DNA of 64,000 bases from Phymorhynchus buccinoides (GCA_017654935.2 CM065703.1:43275929-43339928), one strand, 5' to 3'. Positions 21,941-33,105 are shown, counted from the stretch's first letter. The notes: a model not told the origin generated them from the sequence alone. Numbers and translations: made by a program.

Positions 21941-22600
21941 TGTAAACCACCCTTTCAGACCTACCCTAGTGGGGTATCACAGTTACAGAAAGTTTCAAGG
22001 GTGTCGGGTTTGGGGTAGATAGGTTAGGATTTCTTTTTAAAAAAGATAGAAAGAGGAAAGATAGTTTAAGAAGAAAGAATTGAAGAGGGTGAAGGAGTTC
22101 CGTAGACTTTCACAACGAGGGATACACAATAAACCAAAGGAGACAATTTGGAATTTTCACTCTTTAATCAATCTACTAAACTACAAAAGAAATAAAAGTA
22201 TATCATAAAACTGGAAAGGATATAAAGGAGATAAGAAAAGGAAAAGGAAACTAGGTAAAAGAAAGGAAAAGGAAACTAAATAAAAGGAATGACTCTAGCA
22301 ACAGATGTGACCCACGTGATCCCAGGCAAGGAGTGCTCTGTGGAACACCAGCTACAGACTTGTCAGAGTCTTCAGAACAAAGTTCAGACTTCTGCTGCTG
22401 GTCACACAAGAGAAGCGTGCGCTAGAATACTTTCCACGGAATGTGTGCTGACATGATCTCACAGAGCTCTTTCTACCCACATCATTTTTTACCCAACAGT
22501 GGTTCGTTTCTGATTGTGTCATTTTTAACAAATTAGTTTTATTTTCATTGGATTGTAACCTTTTTTCTAGCTCTTTTCTTTAGTAGTGTGATGTTCTTTC
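21941..22600 (-). mobile_element. Probable 5' LTR, outer boundary unresolved
   Basis: The inner edge is set by the primer-binding site: on the minus strand the LTR would end GGTTTACA at 21941. The outer edge cannot be fixed because no second LTR is present for comparison; 22600 is a placeholder. The segment is A-rich on the plus strand, and an AATAAA occurs on the minus strand near 22537. Confidence 0.35.
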
Positions 22601-23194
22601 ATTTTGTGTGAGACTTAACGTCCTAACAACAACGCCCTGCTGTAGGCCTACAGATAGCCCTGGGCAGCTGGTGGAATGAACTGAAACAAAGTTCCTAGCA
22701 AACCCTCCCAGACAAGTATGGCTAAATCTCTGAGGTTCCCATCTAACCTACCTCGAAGGCTAGGGTAGGGTGTGGGCACTTCACAATCAACAAAGGCCAA
22801 GGTGATTAAAGCTTTAACAAAAGATTTGGGCGTCCCCACCCCCTCTGTGGACAGTCAGACTGGCGCCTATTGTCCACTCAAACCGAACTTGTAAATCTAC
22901 TTAGGGGAGACTTTCACACACCCTGGGGATACCTGTATCTATAGACCCGAGACAGACAAGGAAATAACCACACCCACATAAAACACACAAGTACAGACGC
23001 TTACGTGTTGCATACACACACGCACAACCGCATAAGCATAACTAGTACACCTTTTACAAGGGTGTACACTAGTAGTGCAGCACCATCAGTCATCACGAAC
23101 CCTGCTTTACGTCACTCATTGATTGATGTCCAAATTTATCATTCATCTATCATTTCGAAATGTGGCAAGTTTGGCGTTCAGGGCGGAGAGTCTT
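22601..23194. other. Unassigned stretch with possible SINE tail
   Basis: The minus-strand word GGACGTTAAGTCTCACAC near 22607-22625 resembles tails of molluscan short retroposons. A near-palindrome lies at about 23043-23072 (CTAGTACACC opposed to GGTGTACACTAG). The 63-codon minus frame at 22648-22839 matches nothing I know. Confidence 0.3.
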
Positions 23195-23476
23195 TCATGT
23201 CACGTCATCATCTTGCATCATTTCAACCATAGTGGGTTCTTTAGGCATCTCTTTACCAGATTCAGAAAGGCTACTCACTCTTGTTCTTGGAGGTGTGGCA
23301 GAAGAGTTGCTGACCTCAGATGCAGCGTTCAGCTTTGATTGACGCAGGGATTTGTCGGCTTTTGGAGGGCCAGGCTGGCGTTCTAGGTCTCTACAGCGTA
23401 ACAACAACAAGTCCATGTAGAAACATGGACTGAGGATCATCCCAATCAAGACACCGGCAACATTGGTTTTCATCAT
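23195..23476 (-). CDS. Short frame with a 2A-like motif, probable LINE ORF1 fragment
   Basis: Ninety-three residues. Residues 7-20 are hydrophobic. Residues 23-37 read Leu-Leu-Leu-Leu-Arg-Cys-Arg-Asp-Leu-Glu-Arg-Gln-Pro-Gly-Pro. This matches the 2A ribosome-skipping layout, a Leu-rich run then D-x-E-x-N-P-G-P, except that the invariant Asn is Gln. 2A-like sequences are known at the N-terminus of ORF1 in some animal non-LTR retrotransposons, including molluscan ones. Downstream the frame is polar, with Ser/Thr/Lys, then acidic. A following out-of-frame segment (Leu-x-Ala-Leu-Asn-Ala-Lys-Leu) could be the start of the ORF1 coiled coil, implying a frameshift near 23195. Skipping activity would be lost with Gln. 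I infer a decayed LINE 5' region. Chance similarity remains possible. Confidence 0.4.
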   Translation of the reverse strand: MMKTNVAGVLIGMILSPCFYMDLLLLRCRDLERQPGPPKADKSLRQSKLNAASEVSNSSATPPRTRVSSLSESGKEMPKEPTMVEMMQDDDVT

Positions 23477-23550
23477 CTATGTCGCAATAGCAACAATGGC
23501 CAGAACACGACGATACATAAAGTCCATTAAAATCCACAGCACGCAGGCAC

Positions 23551-23887
23551 ATTTTGGCCTGAAAGCAAGCGGTTCACAAGGCATGGCACCTTACCTAAGT
23601 CATTGATGACTTTCACCATTGATTGACTGAGAAAACACAGTAACATCCACAGAAAACAGCCAGTTTTTGGCCTGAAAGCAAGCGGTTCACAAGGCATGGC
23701 ACCTTACCTAAGTCATTGATGACTTTCACCATTGATTGCCTGAGAAAACACAGTAACATCCACAGAAAACAGCCAGTTTTTGGCCTGAAAGCAAGCGGTG
23801 GGGGTGGGAGCGGTTCACAAGGTACCTTACCTAAGTCCTTGCTGTCTTTCACCATTGATTGCCTGAGAAAACACAGTAACATCCACT
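23551..23887. repeat. 113-bp tandem triplication
   Basis: Three units spaced 113 bp, each with TTTGGCCTGAAAGCAAGCGG and TTTCACCATTGATTG. The third has an insertion of GGGGGTGGGAG. The element is not part of the A/B duplication as visible here. Confidence 0.9.
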
Positions 23888-23954
23888 ATTATGTCGCAGC
23901 TCAAAAACACCTTGCATTCAGTAATGACATTCGTGCTGGTCACTCTCCACCTAG

Positions 23955-24127
23955 CGACAAGAGAGCAGAGAGAGAGAGAAGAGAGAGAGAGCGAGATCGG
24001 GGCTGGCGGGGGGGGGAGAGGAGAGAAGAGAGATAGGAGAGAGAGTAGCTGGGAGAGAGAGAGAGAGTTAAGTTTAAAACTACAAATACTTTATTTTACA
24101 AGGATACGAATTTAGGCTGGGCCTAGT

Positions 24128-24161
<34 letters not shown>

Positions 24162-24180
24162 GGAGAGGAGAGAGCGAGAG

Positions 24181-24217
<37 letters not shown>

Positions 24218-24235
24218 ATACGAATACGAAACTAC
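23955..24235. repeat. GA-rich simple repeats surrounding a retroposon 3' fragment
   Basis: Two (GA)n-rich blocks (about 23955-24067 and 24128-24218) flank a segment at 24060-24135 that matches 4310-4385 and 33020-33105. On the minus strand that segment contains AAAATAAAGTATTTG. Confidence 0.8.
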
Positions 24236-25559
24236 GAATACGAATGTTTATTGAGGGTTAATAGATCCGAGCATAAGCTTTTTTTACACACCATGCCCTC
24301 GAAAATATAAAAACAAATCCAAATGAAAAAGAAAGAAAATTGAAAAAAGGAGAGGAAAAGGGGGGTAGGGGTTAGTAATATCATAACAATTTAGGAAACA
24401 TAAAAAACCATGAAACATTTCAAAGCACATGCATAGAATAAATGACAAATTATAAGAAACAATATTGTATTGATCATACACACACACACACGCGCGCGCG
24501 CGCACGCGCATAGACACACACACGCACACACACACGCACACACACACACACACACACGCAAAGGGCGCACGACGCAAACGCAAAACGCACACACACACAC
24601 AACTCACAAACATACATACAATGCTGTGTGTATATATATATATATATACACACACAATATGACTGGCATATATTAAGAGTTTACAGTTTCATGTGCTTTA
24701 CACATACTAGTCTTAGGCATGCAAAAAATGTAGACTTTGTTGCTGACATACTTATAATTTCTCTATGAGATCTTTGTTGTAAGCTCTTTTAAAAGATGAA
24801 ACGGTGTTAAGGTTTTTAAATGAATCTTTTAGATCGTTCCAAAGTTTACCCCCAGAATAGGTGAGAGATGTCATAAAAAGATTGGTTCTGGGACGAGGAA
24901 TAAAAACTGTACATTTGCTACGCATATTTAAAGTAGGGAATCTTTTACAAAGATAAGTTGGGGTCACTTGTTTCATTATCTTGTACATAAAGACAGCTTT
25001 GTTTAAATGACTTTTTTTTTTATCCAGGGGAAGAATACCTAGTTCTTTATAATCACTGGTTAAAGGTGAGGACGACTTGAGAAGAACAATTTTGATAGCA
25101 CGTTTATATAGGCTTTTTAGTTTTTTTAAGCTATTTTCACTGGCAAGATCCCAACAAGTGGAAGCATAATCTATTTCTGGTTGAATATATGCATTAAAGA
25201 AGAGTTTGCGAGTATGACTATCTAGGAAATGCTTAATTCTGTTAAGTTGAAATATTTTCTTAGACAGTTTTTTTAGAGATGGTTGAAATATGTTTAGACC
25301 ATGATAGATTGTTGTCAATAGTAACCCCTAGTAATTTACATGATTCAACTTCTTCTAGTGGATTATTACACACTTTAAGGTTAGGTAAACTGTGTTTTTA
25401 AGTTTTGACGTTTCTGACGAGTAGTTATTAGCATGAAATTTTATTTTCCAGGATGTATGGCCATATTATTTTTTTCAGTCCAGGTTACCAAATTATCTAC
25501 ATCGTTTTGAAGGAAAGAACAAACATTATTAGGATTTTCATCTTTTGTATGTATAGACT
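24236..25559 (-). pseudogene. LINE (Jockey/CR1 group) polymerase, C-terminal half and 3' UTR
   Basis: The minus strand from about 25559 to 24752 encodes the region following the RT active site. It contains an Asp-Val-Asp-Asn-Leu-Val-x-Trp segment, then a Leu-Leu-Gly-Val-Thr-Ile-Asp motif and Trp-Ser-Lys-His-Ile, then a helical C-terminal domain with Tyr-Ile-Gln-Pro-x-Ile-Asp-Tyr and Gly-Gly-Lys-Leu-Trp-Asn-Asp-Leu near the end. These are hallmarks of non-LTR polymerases of the Jockey/CR1 group. One frameshift is caused by a run of seven A at about 25271 on the minus strand, and another lies near 25400. The longest open part is 188 codons (24752-25318). The 3' UTR ends near 24236 with AATAAA and a tail of ATTCGT-like repeats. 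The RT half lies at 29211-29742. Confidence 0.85.
24477..24660. repeat. (CA)n, (GC)n and (TA)n microsatellites within the LINE 3' UTR
   Basis: An alternating CA/CGCG tract at 24477-24602 and a TA tract near 24630-24648. They produce spurious Cys-Val frames on the minus strand. Confidence 0.9.
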
Positions 25560-25560
25560 G

Positions 25561-28500
25561 GTTCCATTTCAGAGAAATCAGCTCAGCTAACGAGTAGTAA
25601 GCAAATCTGAGTCAGAAGTGTCAAATAGCTTTTTCTGAAGGATGAAGGTATGCTGAATCCATTTTTTCCATTTGACATGAGCAGTTTTGCGTCGTTCATG
25701 AGATATAATTAATTATTCAAAATGGCGTCCACGCAAACCTGTCACGCTACACCACACGTTGCATACAGTGAAACTATTCTTTTATTCCAAGAATTTTAGT
25801 CATTACCAGTTGTTTTCAAGAAAATAAGGATGATTTAGTGTGTGACATAACACTATTTCAATGATAGGTAAGAAACAATTATGAAAATAGACACGTTTCG
25901 GAAACGAAAAACGACCGTATACCGTCAGTCATAATTACACTGATTTGCAGCCTTTCAAATAAAATTGAAAGAAAATTTTTTATTTCAGCTTCATCAGAAT
26001 TGACCAGAATCTGCAGGAACTTCCTGTCTGCTTGGACTACTTTCTTTGCAGTTGTTGTGGACTGCTTCTGCTCCACTTTGAAGAGAGATGAGAAAGTCAA
26101 AGGCTTATTTTTTGGCAATGTGTCTCTGAAAGAGACCACCCTGTCGATGCCAGCCAAAAGCTTTTCTTCTACAAACTGTATTAGCTGATCTTGGCCTTTC
26201 TGGCGAGCCATCAGCATGTCATCTTCAATGTTCTTTGTGACAAAGTCCTTTGTGGCAATGTTCTGCCGTTGTGGACTAGCGTCAGATGAGAACAACTTGA
26301 AGGACTGAAATGTGTTCAGGAGATTGTCTTCATCCTTCAGATGAAGTTTTTTCCCTGGCTGGATTGCACTCGTGAGTGAATGCATCGTCTCGTCCAATGC
26401 CGTAGACCAGCTTGGTCTCACTTACCAGGTGATATCTCAGGTTGAAGGAGAGAGCCCACCTGCTCAAGGCTGACGTCGTCTTTGTGATGCCAACGATGCC
26501 ACCACCTTTCTTGCCAATGCCATTTATCCACTCCTGGCTCTGGTCCGGGTTTACCTGGCTGAACTTCTGAGCTGAATTTTTCACAACGAAATTGCCACTC
26601 TCAAACTCTACCTTTAATGGATCTGGGAGTTGATTCATTTCACTGATGTAGATGGTGCCCCATCTGGCATAGTTGGTATGATTATACCTGAAAAAGAATG
26701 GAAGCATCAACTTGAAGGCATGCAATGTGAAGCTGCCACAGGCCATCTCTCTGTGCTCTGGTGAAGAGAAGGAGGATCTCTTGCATTTGGATGTAGGTCC
26801 ACCAGAACTGGAAGTTAGGGTTGTCATTGCTGGCCACAAAGGTGTCCACTGCATCTCTGAAGTCTTTGCTTGCAAGTACATGTATAGCAAACAGGTCATC
26901 TGTGTCACTGGATGATAGCTTGTCCCATATTTGTTTTTTCCAGATCTTGATATCTATCTCTGATGAAACTGAGTAGTTTTGGAGCGAGTATCCTCCACAT
27001 TGCTTGCACGATCTGTTTGTGAATTATCATTCCTTTGGCATATGACCTTTCCTGAAAAAACTTGCTCAGACGTTTTGGGTCCAAGAGAGTTGCTGTCAAT
27101 CCAAGCCTCTTCAAGACCAGAGGACTGCACATGATTTCCTATCACCTGCATGAATTTGAGCGAAGTGTGCAGACCACCAATTCTGACAACCAGAACATCT
27201 TGTTACTCTGGGTTCGCCCACTTCAGTTCCATGAGCTTGCAGTAGAGTGCCTCATCAACAGTCAGCACGACGTGATGTTGACCAAGCTTTCTGGCTATGC
27301 ACCTGCATCTCAAAACGACCGTATGTAAGGTGTCCAGCTCATGAGCAGGTGCTTGAACAATTGGCATGTAGCCAATGCTTGTGAGTTCTGGCGACCTATC
27401 ATCATGTACTTGGTTGAAATGTGTCCACCCTTTTTCAGAAATGTTATCTTCTTGCCGTTTCATGAAGAATGCAGTATCTTTTGCTTGTGTAGAGCTTGGT
27501 TACAGTCAGAATCCTGAAACCATTCCTTTTCTGCAACTGTTGTTGGCTGCGCTTTCCCCTCAGTACTTTCTGCAGATACAATGTCTCCCAGAACATCTGG
27601 TACATCTAGAGTGGTTTTCTTTGATGGTTCCAGGTGCTCCAATCCCATCTCTGTACAAGGACCTCTTTGCCAAGCTGCCACTTGAGTGGCATGGAAGCTG
27701 TTCTTGCATCAAAGTTGGAATCGTTTATGTCGATATTGTCACATGTGAAATGAACGGAGCGATTTGGCACAAAGTTAGGTGGTGTCACTGCACCTGTTTC
27801 GGGGTCCATTCATTTCAGAATGCTTTCTGCCAAAGCTGTGTCGACTTGTAGGATGTTCTTGTAACTGATGATGTGCCCTGCATTGTGGAAAATATTCACA
27901 AGTTCTTTAGATCTTGTTGCCTGGTGCAGTGTACATCCAAACCGAAGGTGTTTTGATGTCCAGTGTTTGCCACCAGTAAGATTGTACACAATGTCTTGTG
28001 CAAGACTGAGAATCCTTGAATCTTTGAGCTCCACAATCAGCCATTCCATGGCGACGGTTGGTCCTTCACTAGCTGATTTCTGTGTCTTCGACGCCCTTCT
28101 GATAAACCTCTGGTAGCAACTATTGTGATACTTTCCTTCTGCAGCTATTAGGTAAGAAACTCCAGAAAGGCGGACATAAATAACAGGATCACACTTTGAA
28201 GCCTCCAGGATAGAGTTGCTCTTGCTGAACGTTGCAAACATTGAACAGTTTTTCTTTGACTGTCACATCTTGACAAAACATGCATGCTTCCCAGTTCATA
28301 CCACCAACAGAACTACGCAACACCGTTGAAGACCTAGTTTCTCTGCTCCTTTTTGCGTTTGACTGGTTGATGGCTCCTCCAATGAACACTCCTGTGCTTT
28401 GCCAAGCCTTGAAATGAGACTTTTGCTTGTAAATGTGGAATAGCAACTCCCATGATATAAAATGTCACTGTTAGACTCTGAAGCTAACACAGCATCAATA

Positions 28501-29210
28501 TGGTCAGTAGTACATATGTTGTCAATATCTCGCAATTTGATCCTTGTTTGGGGTGCCTCTAGCAACGTTTTCTTTCCTGTATCACCAAGTTTGTGGATCT
28601 TTTCTTTTGTCTGTCCTTGACACACAATGCAAAGTTCTGGGGCCACATGCCTGTCACGTTTCAGGGAGCAGACTGGATCCATTACGTCCTAAGCTTCAGA
28701 TGTGTTAGAAATGGTCACTGACTTTAAAGATACTGCTTTGAAACCCCATCGAGACAATTATAAATCTCACTGCTATGAAAAGGAATTGTTTCTGAAGATT
28801 TAGACTAATATTTACCACACAACACTCACTTATTTTGATTTCTGACCTGTACGTCAGACTTCTTGCCTTTGCGGGCAAGTCATTGGGTAAACCATTGGCA
28901 ACAGAGGCAAAATACAGATTTCTAGGTCCTTTAAGTGGACTTAACACTCCACAGTTGATTAGAAAAGTATGTTTTTATCGATCTATAGACCGATTTGTAT
29001 CCTATGAATACCTATTAATACGTATTTGGTCTACCCGTGATCCAGCTGTCGGCCATGTTTTTTGGCCGGTTGCCATGGGCAACAGGGGCAAGATACAGCT
29101 TGTCAAATGGTTTAAATGGATTCAGGGCATCCCTCTTCCCTAAGAAATGTGTGTTTGACAACTCTGACTCTCCGATGCCTACGGGTGTCTGATTTCCTGA
29201 AAATGGCAAC
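25561..29210 (-). mobile_element. 3.65-kb TIR element inserted into the LINE
   Basis: The two ends are imperfect inverted repeats: GTTCCATTTCAGAGAAATCA at the left and, reverse-complemented from the right, GTTGCCATTTTCAGGAAATC. Removing the element and one copy of a short GGT at the ends (25560-25562 and 29211-29213) rejoins the LINE frame exactly, from FADDTTLLD to Gln-Ser-Ile-His. This shows directly that it inserted into a LINE copy. It carries one long degenerate gene (25879-28682). About 500 bp between the gene start and the right end are noncoding. Confidence 0.75.
25879..28682 (-). pseudogene. Uncharacterised TE-borne protein family, degenerate copy
   Basis: A single gene of about 930 codons can be followed across frames. 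The N-terminal part has two successive putative zinc modules: CIVC with YHGSC, then CMFC with YHNSC. Next come a Pro-Asn-Phe-Val/Asp-Asn-x-Asp-Ile-Asn segment (about 27770), an Ala-Ala-Trp-Gln-Arg-Gly-Pro motif (about 27670), a Val-Asp-Glu-Ala-Leu-Tyr motif (about 27240), a Gly-Gly-Leu-His motif (about 27165), Asn-Tyr-Ala-Arg-Trp-Gly (26657-26674) and Gly-Gly-Gly-Ile-Val-Gly-Ile-Thr-Lys-Thr (about 26500). I recognise this motif series from many unnamed proteins of cnidarians, molluscs and other animals, without a named function. It is broken by in-frame TGA at 27810-27812, TAA at 27203-27205 and about eight frameshifts. Acidic residues in the central motifs could form an RNase H-like transposase core; that is inference only. 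Confidence 0.6.
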
Positions 29211-29742
29211 GGTCTAGTAGGGTTGTATCGTCAGCAAAGAGCTCGCATTGAGATTCTAAATGAAGGGGTAAGTCGTTGATATAAATTGAAAATAAAATAG
29301 GCCCTAGAACAGACCCCTGTGGAATTCCATATTTGACTAGTTTGGGGGGAGACATTACAGAATCACGGAGAACTGCTTGCATTCTATTGTTTAGGAAGGA
29401 TGCTATCATATTTACAGAGTTAGAATTTAAGCCATAAAGAGTAAGTTTACTTAACAGAAGAGTGTGATCAATCGTGTCAAAGGCTTTAGCAAAATCTACA
29501 AAAACTGCGCCAGTAAATAAATCATTATTTATGTTAAGATGCCACTCTTCTTCAAGGTTAGTGAGCATCGTATGGCAGGAATGTTTCTTCCTAAAGCCGT
29601 TTTGATTTGGTTGAAGTAAATCATGCTTAACGAAATGAGACTGAAGGTGGTGTTTAAAATGTTTTTCAAGGGGTTTTGACAGCACTGGTAGTATGGATAT
29701 GGGGCGGTAATTTGAAGGGTCAGACGTATCTCCGGATTTAAA
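29211..29742 (-). pseudogene. LINE reverse-transcriptase domain, N-terminal half
   Basis: One uninterrupted minus-strand frame carries the canonical RT motifs in order: F-K-S-G-D then NYRPIS (about 29712), FVDFAKAFD with the first catalytic Asp (about 29496), GIPQGSVLGP (about 29328) and FADD with the catalytic pair (29227-29238). The frame ends where the TIR element begins and resumes at 25559. On the other side similarity stops at 29742 in a GA microsatellite, the usual 5' truncation of LINEs. The endonuclease domain and ORF1 are absent, so the copy is dead on arrival. The best fit is the Jockey/CR1 group. Confidence 0.9.
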
Positions 29743-29835
29743 GAGGGAGAGAGAGAGAGATAGAGATCCTTTCATCAAATGAATGGCATATGTGTGTGTG
29801 TATGTCTGTGTGTGCGTATGTGCGCGTGCCGTGCA

Positions 29836-29980
29836 TAGGGGAAGACGGGGTAAAAAAGCGCATGGGCGGGTAAGACGCCCCCCCCATTCCATTTATCTCT
29901 TGAAATGAAGCAAATTTCAGTCTCATTTTGCCCATGAGAAAAAAAAAAAAAAAAAAAACCCGAAAAAGGGGTTTGGTTTT

Positions 29981-30018
<38 letters not shown>

Positions 30019-30136
30019 CACGTACTAGCATTCGTCTCATAGGCAAATTTGAATGAAATTTTCGGATTTATTTCATGAGATAATTGGGGTGGGCTTCTTA
30101 CCCGCCCATGCGCTATTTACCCCCGTCTTCCCCTAC
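29836..30136. mobile_element. Palindromic MITE P1, copy B-1, with homopolymer insert
   Basis: Same arms as 1412-1625. The centre contains an extra A-run, a short CCCGAAAAAGGGG word and a long T-run (29938-30018) that copy A lacks. Confidence 0.7.
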
Positions 30137-30663
30137 GTCTTGCTTGTGTTTGTGCGCGCGCGTGTGTGTGTACATTTACATTGTGTCACATGAGCCGGCT
30201 AAGGAAGCCGAACATATGAAAAGAACTGGCATCTTAAGTCCTGAATCAGAATAACTATAATATACCGCTCGGTATCAGTTCTTCCCCACCGAACCCCTTC
30301 CCCCACATTAAAAACCATTCATATGGGGGGGTGGGCTTAGGGGGCTGTAGCCCCCACCCTTTCCCCCAAAAAAAAAATTCAGATCGCCGAGCGGCAGCTA
30401 AATGTCCTCGCTGGCTATACTTAGCACTCATCAGCACCACCAGTTTGATAGGTACTTAATGGTTCAAAACATTTTTCAATAGGGGTATGAACAGTAATGT
30501 CATTAGTACTTTATTTCCATGCCCAGATTGCACTACTTTGCTTCTTGGATTTATTAATTTTTCCAAGGACAAGGATTTATTATTTTACCCCGGACCCCCC
30601 AAGCATTTTGTTGTGTGGATGCAAAACAAGAAAACACAGGGATGGAGCATTATAATATTGCAT

Positions 30664-30783
30664 CAAAAAACGCGCGCACACAGGTACGCCCGCACGCGCC
30701 CGCATGTAATCCGCACACACACGCGCGCCACGCACGCGCACACACACACACACACATACGCGCACGCACACACGTACATGCAA

Positions 30784-30822
<39 letters not shown>

Positions 30823-31164
30823 CACGCACGCACACACGAAAACATGCAAACACACACACACACACACACGCACGCACACACACACGCACGCACACGCACA
30901 CAGCACACACAACACACACACACACACACACAGACACCCACCGACACACACACACACACACAGATACACACACACACAGACACACACACAGACACACACA
31001 CACACCACACACACACACAAACACACACACACACAGACACACACACACACACACACACACAGACACACACACACACAGGACACACACACCACACACACAT
31101 ACCACACACCCACACAAACCACACACACCACACACACAGACACACACACACACACACACACACA

Positions 31165-31221
<57 letters not shown>

Positions 31222-31315
31222 GACACACACACACACACAGACACACACACACACACAGACACACACACACACAGACACACACACAGACACACACACACAC
31301 ACCACACACACACGG

Positions 31316-31352
<37 letters not shown>

Positions 31353-31975
31353 ACACACACACACACACAACAGACACACACACACCACACACACACACAC
31401 ACCACAGACACGACACACACATACACACACCACACACACACAGACACAGAGAGAGAGAGACACATCAGACCCACACACACACACACCGACACACAGAACA
31501 CACACACCACACACAGAACACACACACAGACACAGATAGACAGACAGACACACACACACATACTCACACACACACACCACACACACACACACACACATAC
31601 ATACACACGCACCACACACACAACACCACACACACACACACCATACCAGGAAAGCACAGAGACACCACACACAACTACACACACACACATGGGGAACCCT
31701 CACACACACACCACAGTACTACACACACACACAGCCACACACACACACACCACACAGACACATACACACACACACACACACACACACGGCAACACACACA
31801 CACACACACACACAAAAACACACACACACACACAGCCACACACACACACACACACACACACCACACACACACAACACACACACAAACACCAACACACAGT
31901 ACAGAACGAGCTAAATGACCAACACACATATCACACACCCACTACCACACCCACTCACACACAGACCACACATTA
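30664..31975. repeat. (CA)n tract (copy B)
   Basis: Counterpart of 2155-3345, about 120 bp longer and with different interruptions, including a GAGAGAGA stretch near 31450. Confidence 0.95.
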
Positions 31976-32113
31976 TTGTCCTAATCACTGTAAGTGGAAG
32001 GACGTTAACTGCTTCTTCAGAAACTGATAGTGTTATTTTCTGTTGATTAGAAAACTAGGAATTATTTTCCCTAGCCTAGAAAAAAACACGCGTTGCCTTT
32101 TTCTATTGATCAA

Positions 32114-32310
32114 AAACACACACACACACACGCACGCGCGCACACACGCGCACACACACACACACAGACACACCCACACACACCACACACACGACGCGAC
32201 GCGAACGCACGACACTAGTCTACACAAGTACACGCACGATCACACACACTCACACACGACACACACACACACACGCACCCACACACACACTAAAAACAGT
32301 ACACATAATA
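32114..32310. repeat. Second (CA)n tract (copy B)
   Basis: Counterpart of 3480-3658. Confidence 0.9.
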
Positions 32311-32664
32311 ATTATACACGCGTTTTGCGCTTGAGAGAGAACTAGGCCTTTATTATTTCGTGAATGTCGTGCAAATGAGATCCAACTCACTCCACAAGTG
32401 ACCCAGTTCGCCTCATTCAAATAGAGAGTTCAGTCATTTGGCGGGTAGGGCAGCAAAGCAGACGTCGGTTGAAGACAGCTCCATTTATTTTATTTTGAAC
32501 TCTTCACCATTGTGCCGGTCAGTTGGAGGAAGCATGGCAACTGTTGGACCAACTGACCACTGAATATTGTCGTCTGCGTAGCTTTGAAGAAGGTCAGTAG
32601 AATTAGATTTATGTGGAGATTTTGGTGAATTAAAAAAATAGCTGGCAAAGACGCAGTTTAGCTA

Positions 32665-32902
32665 ATAGGGTTAAGAACGGGGATAAAAATGCCCATGGGG
32701 CGGGTAATAATGCCCATGCCAATTATCTCATGACATTAAGCAAATTTTCAGTCTTCATTTTTGCCCATGAAACGAGTCGTCTAGAATGCCTAGCCATTCG
32801 TCTCATGGGCAAATTATTGCTGAAATTTTCTTTATTTCATCAGATAATTGGGGTGGGATTCTTACCCCCCCCTGCGATTTTTACCCAGTCTCCCCCTACA
32901 TA
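32665..32902. mobile_element. Palindromic MITE P1, copy B-2
   Basis: Counterpart of 3989-4203, with many indels. The arms include GCCCATGGGGCGGG on the left and GGGCAAATTATTG towards the right centre. Confidence 0.7.
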
Positions 32903-33019
32903 CCGCGCCCTCCCCTCTCCCTCCCCCCTGAATATGGAAACAGTTTGGGGGGGTGGGTTGGGCTGTCCTCAGCCCTACAACTGCTACTATACTACAGCAC
33001 TCTTTGCCCTCTTAGAGAG

Positions 33020-33105
33020 AGAGAGAGAGAGATCAAACTTCAAATACTTTATTTTACGAGGATACGAAAAACATTTAGATGCTGGGCCCTAGTCCAAGAG
33101 AGGAG
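33020..33105 (-). mobile_element. Retroposon 3'-end fragment (copy B)
   Basis: Counterpart of 4310-4385 and relative of 24060-24135. The minus strand includes AAAATAAAGTATTTGAAG before a TC-rich tract. Confidence 0.4.

Noticed and set aside
23195..23476. Functional 2A peptide
   Set aside because: The Asn essential for skipping in characterised 2A peptides is Gln, so I call it only 2A-like.
30487..32027. Frames of up to 470 codons in the copy-B (CA)n tract
   Set aside because: Same reason as in copy A; only simple repeats are encoded.
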